Position numbers and translations under genes: made by a program
Shown here: positions 41,410 through 45,908 of the stretch, piece after piece
How the letters are laid out: each line of letters starts with the position of its first letter
Position numbering within the stretch: position 1 is the first letter of the stretch
The notes under the pieces: model-generated
Databases searched by the model: none
The model's input: only the letters and a program-made list of their open reading frames with translations
Told to the model about the DNA's origin: nothing
Assembly (NCBI GenBank): GCA_002402045.2
Contig: NVUX02000007.1
Span: forward strand, 1 to 45,908
Direction: 5' to 3'
DNA length: 45,908 nucleotides
Origin: Paracoccaceae bacterium
GTDB taxonomy: Bacteria; Pseudomonadota; Alphaproteobacteria; Rhodobacterales; Rhodobacteraceae

Positions 41410-42494
41410 GCAAGAAGCGCCGCATATTTGATATAGATATGCCTGACGAGGCAGATGAAACCATCCCCGCGGGGATGGTTCCCGAGCTTGAAACTAAAAG
41501 CTTGCGCCGCGGTCCGATGGCTACGGCCATAGGCGAAAACGCCGAGGCTTTAAAGGAGCGCCGCCAGATCGAGGCCGAGATCCGTGCTGAAAACGACGCG
41601 CTGGCCGCCGAGCATGTGCGCCTCAAGAAACAAGGCCTGATCGTTGATCTGGTTCCGCTGGGGCTGATTGATACCACCAAGCTGATCCGAGACCGCCACA
41701 GCGCGCCGGATATGGAGCTGGCCGAATTAATGGATTCGATCAAGGCTATTGGCCTCAGTAACCCTATTAAGGTTGAGCGGGCAGGTGAGCGCTACGAGTT
41801 GGTGCAAGGCATGCGGCGGCTCTCGGCTTATCGTGCGCTGGCCGAGGCCGATGAGCGCTTTGCCAACATTCCCGCCAGCCTTCTGGCGCAAGGCGAGGAG
41901 CTGGATGCGCTCTACCGCCGGATGGTGGACGAGAACCTCGTGCGCAAGGATATTTCTTTTGCCGAGATGGCAGACCTTGCTATCGCTTATGCCTCTGATC
42001 CCGGCACCGCGTGCGAGCTGCCCGAGAAAGCCGTGGCCATTCTTTACAAATCTACCAGCTATACCAAGCGCAGCTATATCCGCGCCTTTATTCCACTGAT
42101 GGAGCGGCTTGGTGCGGTGTTGGATCACGCGTCCCATATCCCTCGTAGCCTTGGCCTCTCGTTGGCTAAGCGCATGGGTGAGGTCGAAGGCATTCCTGCG
42201 GCTATCAAGGCGGAGTTGAAGGGCTGGGATAACCGGTCGGTGCCGGATGAGTTGGGTGTTTTGCGAAAATTTGCTGGGGCAGGGGGAGATGAAACCTTCC
42301 CCGCAGGGAAGGTTTCAAAGCCGCATGAGCCACGCAAAGCCAAAACGACTTTTCAATTGGTGCGGCCTGAAGGGGCGGCAAAGTGCACAGCCTCTAACGG
42401 ACGGCTAGAAGTGCGGCTTCCGTTGGATTTTTCGGCAATAGAGCGACGCAAGTTAGAGGCCGCCGTGCAAGGGTTGTTGGACCAGCTTGCGTGA
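41406..42494 (+). CDS. parB: ParB-type partition protein
   Basis: A 362-residue protein. The N-terminal nuclease-like ParB domain contains AELMDSIKAIGLSNPIKVER and YELVQGMRRLSAYRAL (an R-rich box), followed by an HTH region, DISFAEMADLAIAYA. Two parS-like palindromes are inside the gene and encode TIPAGMVP near residue 20 and TFPAGKVS near residue 300, so the sites are tolerated as coding sequence. Translation is coupled to parA by an ATGA overlap. Confidence 0.93.
   Translation: MSKKRRIFDIDMPDEADETIPAGMVPELETKSLRRGPMATAIGENAEALKERRQIEAEIRAENDALAAEHVRLKKQGLIVDLVPLGLIDTTKLIRDRHSAPDMELAELMDSIKAIGLSNPIKVERAGERYELVQGMRRLSAYRALAEADERFANIPASLLAQGEELDALYRRMVDENLVRKDISFAEMADLAIAYASDPGTACELPEKAVAILYKSTSYTKRSYIRAFIPLMERLGAVLDHASHIPRSLGLSLAKRMGEVEGIPAAIKAELKGWDNRSVPDELGVLRKFAGAGGDETFPAGKVSKPHEPRKAKTTFQLVRPEGAAKCTASNGRLEVRLPLDFSAIERRKLEAAVQGLLDQLA
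41459..41480. promoter_or_regulatory. parS-like palindrome B (inside parB)
   Basis: AACCATCCCC, GC, GGGGATGGTT: a perfect palindrome. Compared with site A, T to A in the left arm is matched by A to T in the right, a compensated change that supports binding of a dimeric protein. Confidence 0.68.
42291..42316. promoter_or_regulatory. parS-like palindrome C (inside parB)
   Basis: GAAACCTTCCC, CGCA, GGGAAGGTTTC: 11-bp perfect arms around a 4-base centre. Confidence 0.7.
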
Positions 42495-42515
42495 CGGCGT
42501 TTAACCCTCCAAGCC

Positions 42516-42541
42516 GCAACCTTCCCCATGGGGAAGGTTGC
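42516..42541. promoter_or_regulatory. parS-like palindrome D (downstream of parB)
   Basis: GCAACCTTCCCC, AT, GGGGAAGGTTGC: a perfect 26-bp palindrome 21 bp after the parB stop. A degenerate fifth copy (right arm GGGGAAGGTTGC at 43405-43416) lies in the fic gene. Confidence 0.72.
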
Positions 42542-42583
42542 AGAGAGTAAAATCATTTTTCTCCTCATAAACTACTATTATTT

Positions 42584-42610
42584 GAGGGGAATACGCGCTA
42601 CATTCCCCTC
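42584..42610. promoter_or_regulatory. Inverted repeat abutting the fic start codon
   Basis: GAGGGGAAT, 9 bases, ATTCCCCTC: a perfect inverted repeat ending exactly at the ATG at 42611. The GAGGGG arm is the only purine-rich stretch near the start; a hairpin would hide it. It is either an operator or a translational control element. Confidence 0.5.
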
Positions 42611-43684
42611 ATGACAGAAATTTGGCAAACATCGTGCTGGCCGCACTTCACCTATAATGAGGCCTTGGCCGCGCCGTTGCTCTTGGAAATTGCCACGCGG
42701 CAAGGGGAGCTTACGGGGCTGCAAGCTGGCTTGGCCCCAGCTGAGCGGGAAGAAATTATTCTGCAAGCGATGACCCGTGAGGCGGTGCATTCATTTGGGA
42801 TTGAAGGCGTAAAGTTGGACGCCGTTGAGATTGAGGTCTCGGTGGTGGCGTCCATGAAAGCGCGGAGCTTTGGGGCCGTAACGCGGCGCTCGGATGCGGT
42901 GGCTGAGCTGATGTTGGATGCGCGCACCGGGGGGGCACTTAATGCCGAGCGGCTGATGCGATGGCACCGGTTATTGTTTCACGGGATGGAGGTGGAGGAT
43001 CTTGGCGCGTGGCGAGGTTTTGATCTGGTGATCGCCAAGTCAGCGCGGGCTGACCGCGAAGAGGTGCTTTATAACCCGCTGCCTCACGAGCGTGTGGCGG
43101 ATGAAATGGCGGCGTTTCTGGGCTGGCTGGCCACGGATACTTCGCCCTTGCCCATTCGGGCGGCGCTAGCGCATTTGTGGTTTGAAAGCATCCATCCGTT
43201 TTCGGATGGCAACGGCCGCATTGGGCGGGCCATTATCGAGCTGGTATTTTCACAAGAAGCGGCGCTTCCTTTTAGCCTCTCGCGCCAGATTGAGGCTGAA
43301 AAAAAGGCGTATTATACGGCGTTGCAAGCGGGCAGGGTGGCTCATGATGGCCAGATAGACGCTACTGCGTTTGTGCAATGGTTTCTGGGTGCGGTGCTTT
43401 CCGCGGGGAAGGTTGCGTCGGATGAGGTGTGGTTTTTGGTGCAGCGGAACCGATATTTTATGGAGTATCGCAGTATGAGCGCGCGGCAGGAAATGGTGTT
43501 GCGGCACCTGTTTTCCATGGGGGCTGCGCGGGTGGCCCTTGGGGTGTCTGCCAAAGCCTATGGCAAGATTTCCGGTGTGTCAGCTGCCACAGCAACACGG
43601 GATCTGGTGGCGCTGGAAGGGCAGGGGGCTTTGCGGCGCTCGGCAGAGGGCGGGCGCTCAACCCGATATTTCTTTACCCTATAA
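42611..43684 (+). CDS. Fic family protein (AMP-transferase fold), autoinhibited type
   Basis: A 357-residue protein. The N-terminal region (WPHFTYNEALAAPLLLEIATRQGEL) looks like the DUF4172 cap. An inhibitory helix motif SFGIEG (Ser61 to Gly66, pattern S/TxxxEG) would place Glu65 in the active site. The Fic core HPFSDGNGRIGRA is complete at 195-207, so it can be active once relieved. A C-terminal winged-helix-like part (ISGVSAATATRDLVALEGQG) may bind DNA. It sits between parB and the recombinase. It could modify a host or plasmid protein by AMPylation; the target is unknown. Confidence 0.9.
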   Translation: MTEIWQTSCWPHFTYNEALAAPLLLEIATRQGELTGLQAGLAPAEREEIILQAMTREAVHSFGIEGVKLDAVEIEVSVVASMKARSFGAVTRRSDAVAELMLDARTGGALNAERLMRWHRLLFHGMEVEDLGAWRGFDLVIAKSARADREEVLYNPLPHERVADEMAAFLGWLATDTSPLPIRAALAHLWFESIHPFSDGNGRIGRAIIELVFSQEAALPFSLSRQIEAEKKAYYTALQAGRVAHDGQIDATAFVQWFLGAVLSAGKVASDEVWFLVQRNRYFMEYRSMSARQEMVLRHLFSMGAARVALGVSAKAYGKISGVSAATATRDLVALEGQGALRRSAEGGRSTRYFFTL

Positions 43685-44681
43685 GATCGGTTGCTGGGTT
43701 ATCCTTAAGTTCGACATCATCGTAATATTTTTGCGCTTGCGCCACCGATCGGTGCAGGCTCAGGCGCATGGCGGCCTGAATGGGGGTGCCTTGCAGGGCG
43801 GCTTCGGTTAGGAAGCCGGAGCGCAGCCCGTGGGGAGAGGCAAATGTTTCGTCATAGTCTGCCTTAACCAGCAAGCGCTTGATGATTTGGCGGATGGCGT
43901 CGGGATGCAGCGGGCGGCTCAGCACGGTGCCGGATTTGGAGATCGGACGGAAGAGCGGGCCTTTGGTGAGTTGAGCGGCGCGCAGCCAGTCTTTTAAGGC
44001 TTGCGCCGCCCGTCCCTTTAGCAGCAGCTTTGGCGTGGCTCCTTTGGCCGTGGTCTTGGTTTCGAGCAGCCGGATATGGATCAAATCATCCTCAAGTGTG
44101 ATGTCTTCCACGTGCAATCCTGTAATTTCAGAGCGGCGCCGGCCGCCAGAGGCCCAGCCAAGCATCAGGATGGCACGGTCGCGGGTGCCGCGCAGGCTCG
44201 GCGGGCAGGCCGCCAGCAGCTTTTCCAGCACGTCTAATGTGATCGGATTGTTCGACTTTGGGGCAGGGGGCCTTGCCGCGGCTCGGCGGGCTTTGGCGCG
44301 GGCTTGCCGCAGCAGGGGGGCCTCAAACGGGCTGGCGAGGTTGCGCATACGGTGGAACGCCCGCCAACTGGAAATGCGGCGGTCCAGTGTGGCGGGGGCG
44401 GGGCATTTGAGGGCTTTGCGCAGGCCCATGGCGATGAGATTTTCCGCAACGCTACGGGCGTTGTCGATTGCATCCAGATCACGCGAATGGTCAAGGATAA
44501 AGCGGAGGGCGACGGTTTCAGATTCTGGCCAGCTCAGCGCTTCGCCTTTCCAAGCCTCAATGTAGAGCAAATCACGCTCATAGGCGCGCAGAGTATTTTC
44601 TGGTGTGCCGCGCGTGTAGAGGTCGAGTAAGGCGGTTTCGTCTTGCACAGACAGGTTCGGGGCTTTGATGAGCTGGGTCAT
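43674..44681 (-). CDS. Tyrosine site-specific recombinase
   Basis: The ATG at 44681 (MTQLIKAPNLS) gives 335 residues; an open frame continues upstream but opposite a DUF1403 gene and is not credible. The N-terminal SAM-like core-binding domain is followed by the catalytic domain: Arg in GGRRRSEITGLHVED, HGLRS (His and Arg), then LHRSVAQAQKYYDD with the nucleophilic Tyr. Plasmids often carry such recombinases to resolve multimers. It converges with fic, with an 11-bp overlap of the gene ends. Confidence 0.9.
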   Translation of the reverse strand: MTQLIKAPNLSVQDETALLDLYTRGTPENTLRAYERDLLYIEAWKGEALSWPESETVALRFILDHSRDLDAIDNARSVAENLIAMGLRKALKCPAPATLDRRISSWRAFHRMRNLASPFEAPLLRQARAKARRAAARPPAPKSNNPITLDVLEKLLAACPPSLRGTRDRAILMLGWASGGRRRSEITGLHVEDITLEDDLIHIRLLETKTTAKGATPKLLLKGRAAQALKDWLRAAQLTKGPLFRPISKSGTVLSRPLHPDAIRQIIKRLLVKADYDETFASPHGLRSGFLTEAALQGTPIQAAMRLSLHRSVAQAQKYYDDVELKDNPATDLIG

Positions 44682-44722
44682 GGGGCGTTTTCTAGGCTTT
44701 TTCGTGGCCAAAAGCAATAGGC

Positions 44723-44751
44723 GTGATAACTGTAACTTATCACGTGTGATA
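44723..44751. promoter_or_regulatory. Three GTGATA/TATCAC half-sites between recombinase and DUF1403 gene
   Basis: GTGATAACTGTAACTTATCAC (44723-44743) and TATCACGTGTGATA (44738-44751) share the middle half-site. They lie between two divergent genes, 42 bp from the recombinase start, and look like an operator for both. Confidence 0.5.
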
Positions 44752-44826
44752 GTGTGCGAGAAAAGTGCTTGGGTAGGGCGCGTTAATTCAGTATAATGCG
44801 CGCTATGAAATATGTAGCTCAATATC

Positions 44827-45876
44827 ATGGCTGATGATGGCGACCTGTGGTTCTTGCCCGGACCGCCTGAAGACATTGCTCCGACCGACCCGCCGTGGGA
44901 GGTCGCGCAGCAAAAACTTGTGTTTGCACCAAAAGATTGGCTGCGCGCAGAAGCGGCGCAGGGCAGGGGGCTGGCGCGGGCGGCGGCGGCGTTTGCTCGG
45001 CTCGATGCGCAGATGAGCACGGGTTTTGCCAAGCGCTTGGCGCTGGCGGAGACCTCGGCCCTGCTCTGGACGCAGGGGGATTGGCTGCCGGTTGAGAAAA
45101 TCACGCTTTATGGCTTGTTGCGGGAATCGTCATTAAAGGATGCGCAGGGGCTTTCCTTGGCGGATTGGGCGCAGCGGCGGTTGCTGGGGGCTGGGCTGCC
45201 GGAGGATCTGGCAGCGTTCCTTGGGCGGCGGCGGGCTGAATTTGACGGGCTGGAAGACTTTGGCCAACATCCGGTCGGGATCGAGTTTGATGGTTTGGAG
45301 TCTGACTGGCATGCGGCGCGGCGCGGGCTGGAAGAGGCTCATCCGATTACACAAGCGGCGGGGCTGTTTGCGGCTTGGCGAGCCTTTGGCTTATCTGAAC
45401 CTGGCGCGGCTGTAGAGGCCGGTGTGGCGGCGACGAAGATCGGCGCCGCTGAGGGCAGGGCGCTGCGGTTCTTGCCGGTGGCTAGTGGCGGGCCAATAGG
45501 GCAGGGCGGCGCGGTGGCCGACCGGCTGGCGCGCTGGTACGGCGCGGTGGAAAACGCGTGCCTTCAGGCTGAAATGCAACACCGGCAGTTGAATACGTGG
45601 GCCAAGCGCGCCGAGCAGGCAACGGCGGGGTTGTCGGGCAAAACACCGGCGCTTTTGATCGAGGCCCTGCAAGCTGTGCCCGCGCTTTCGGCTGGCATGG
45701 TGGCGCACGCGGGTTCTGTCGCAAATATTGGTCAAGGCCGAAAGGATTCTATTAATCGGACGCAGTTATCCAGCGAGAGCAAAAAACTGCGCAAAGCCGT
45801 TCCCTTTCAGACCAAACTGTTTCTTGCGGATCATCTGAGCCACCTCGATGGTTCTGTCGCAAACTTTTTGACTTGA
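44827..45876 (+). CDS. DUF1403 family protein, 3' end replaced by IS sequence
   Basis: About 295 native residues, from MADDGDLWFLPGPPEDIAP to GMVAHA, belong to a DUF1403-like protein of unknown function often seen beside DnaA-like replicons, as I recall. The IS6 remnant begins at 45712, and the frame runs on through it for 54 more residues (from GSVANIGQGRKDSIN) before a stop at 45876. The protein is thus a fusion with a foreign tail; DUF1403 proteins are usually about 300-330 residues, so little is lost. Internal repeats of Ala/Gly/Trp-rich helices are visible. Confidence 0.75.
   Translation: MADDGDLWFLPGPPEDIAPTDPPWEVAQQKLVFAPKDWLRAEAAQGRGLARAAAAFARLDAQMSTGFAKRLALAETSALLWTQGDWLPVEKITLYGLLRESSLKDAQGLSLADWAQRRLLGAGLPEDLAAFLGRRRAEFDGLEDFGQHPVGIEFDGLESDWHAARRGLEEAHPITQAAGLFAAWRAFGLSEPGAAVEAGVAATKIGAAEGRALRFLPVASGGPIGQGGAVADRLARWYGAVENACLQAEMQHRQLNTWAKRAEQATAGLSGKTPALLIEALQAVPALSAGMVAHAGSVANIGQGRKDSINRTQLSSESKKLRKAVPFQTKLFLADHLSHLDGSVANFLT
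45712..45849 (-). mobile_element. IS6-family remnant (138 bp), interrupted
   Basis: Starts with the terminal repeat GGTTCTGTCGCAAA and continues into the 3' part of the transposase gene, 112 bp of it identical, apart from one base, to the window start. It stops at CACCTCGAT, where another IS end begins, so a second element has inserted into it. Confidence 0.9.
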
Positions 45877-45908
45877 TTGCCATGAGTGGCGTTGGCCGAC
45901 ATGATGTA
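45850..45908 (+). mobile_element. End of a second, oppositely oriented IS6 copy
   Basis: These 59 bases are the exact reverse complement of 738-796, the right end of the first element. The copy continues beyond the window. Bases 45842-45849 (ACCTCGAT) would be one side of an 8-bp target duplication. Confidence 0.88.

Noticed and set aside
44682-45104. Longer recombinase start on the minus strand at 45104
   Set aside because: The extra 141 residues lie opposite the DUF1403 gene and look like low-complexity antisense; the ATG at 44681 gives a normal recombinase.
1-45908. Window as a closed circular plasmid, because both ends carry IS6 sequence
   Set aside because: Joining the last base to the first does not restore a continuous IS: the right end stops at GATGTA while the first bases belong to the opposite end of the element. 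More IS copies must lie outside.
1-45908. Composite transposon made only of the catabolic genes
   Set aside because: The IS copies enclose the replication and partition genes too, and no intact IS separates the island from the backbone near 38.7 kb.

Overview
The window looks like an IS-bounded plasmid segment from a marine-type alphaproteobacterium, most likely Rhodobacterales (Roseobacter group). The right quarter (about 38.9-45.7 kb) is a plasmid backbone: a small DnaA-like replication initiator, a ParA/ParB pair with scattered parS-like palindromes, a Fic protein, a tyrosine recombinase and a DUF1403 protein. From memory this set matches the DnaA-like replicons of Rhodobacterales. IS6-family sequence lies at both ends. 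On the left is a nearly complete element (1-796). On the right is a 138-bp element remnant that cuts into the DUF1403 gene and is itself interrupted by the end of an oppositely oriented copy. No tRNA, rRNA, CRISPR or phage genes were seen.

The remaining 38 kb is one large accessory catabolic island, apparently for phthalate-like aromatic di- or polycarboxylates. Transport: three complete tripartite tricarboxylate transporter (TTT) sets, two EamA exporters, a pair of half-size permeases and a Ni/Co-type transporter. Ring activation: a phthalate-4,5-dioxygenase-type Rieske oxygenase, a ferredoxin-FAD-NAD reductase and a separate Rieske ferredoxin. Decarboxylation: two proteins of the 4,5-dihydroxyphthalate decarboxylase fold and one class II aldolase-type protein. 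Lower pathway: 4-oxalomesaconate hydratase (LigJ) followed by an RraA/LigK-type aldolase, which would give pyruvate and oxaloacetate. The classical ring-cleavage and intermediate steps (LigAB, LigC, LigI) are absent.

The most unusual content is six cupin proteins. Two are bicupins, each sitting beside an EutA-like ASKHA ATPase. The other four form two adjacent gene pairs. Motif reading indicates that each pair is the split version of the bicupin: one domain type keeps a three-histidine triad (HxH plus a later His, with Ala at the canonical Glu position), while the other keeps the Glu but has usually lost a His. No ethanolamine ammonia-lyase or other B12 enzyme is present, so the EutA-like proteins need another client; the cupins are the obvious candidates. 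A G3E GTPase, a His-rich Ni/Co transporter and small Cys- or His-tailed proteins suggest that a metal centre is being supplied.

Regulation looks unified. Eleven copies of a 15-bp palindromic motif (about TTCC-N7-GGAA) sit upstream of nearly every catabolic operon, including the iclR gene itself, so the single IclR regulator probably controls the whole island. Layout: tctAB (-) 2783-815; dehydrogenase, cupin pair and tctC (+) 3021-6469; bicupin, Rieske oxygenase, metal transporter, aldolase and permeases (-) 12441-6528; eutA-like, iclR, reductase, decarboxylase, PanB-like and hydrolase (+) 12568-18925; decarboxylase-like and small Cys-tailed gene (-) 20226-18943; dehydrogenase, G3E GTPase, aldolase and hydratase (+) 20390-24249; lysR (-); cupin pair and EamA (-) 27861-25654; Rieske ferredoxin (+); a long operon (-) 37470-28469 with two TTT sets, a bicupin and eutA-like; EamA (-) 38667-37759; then the backbone.
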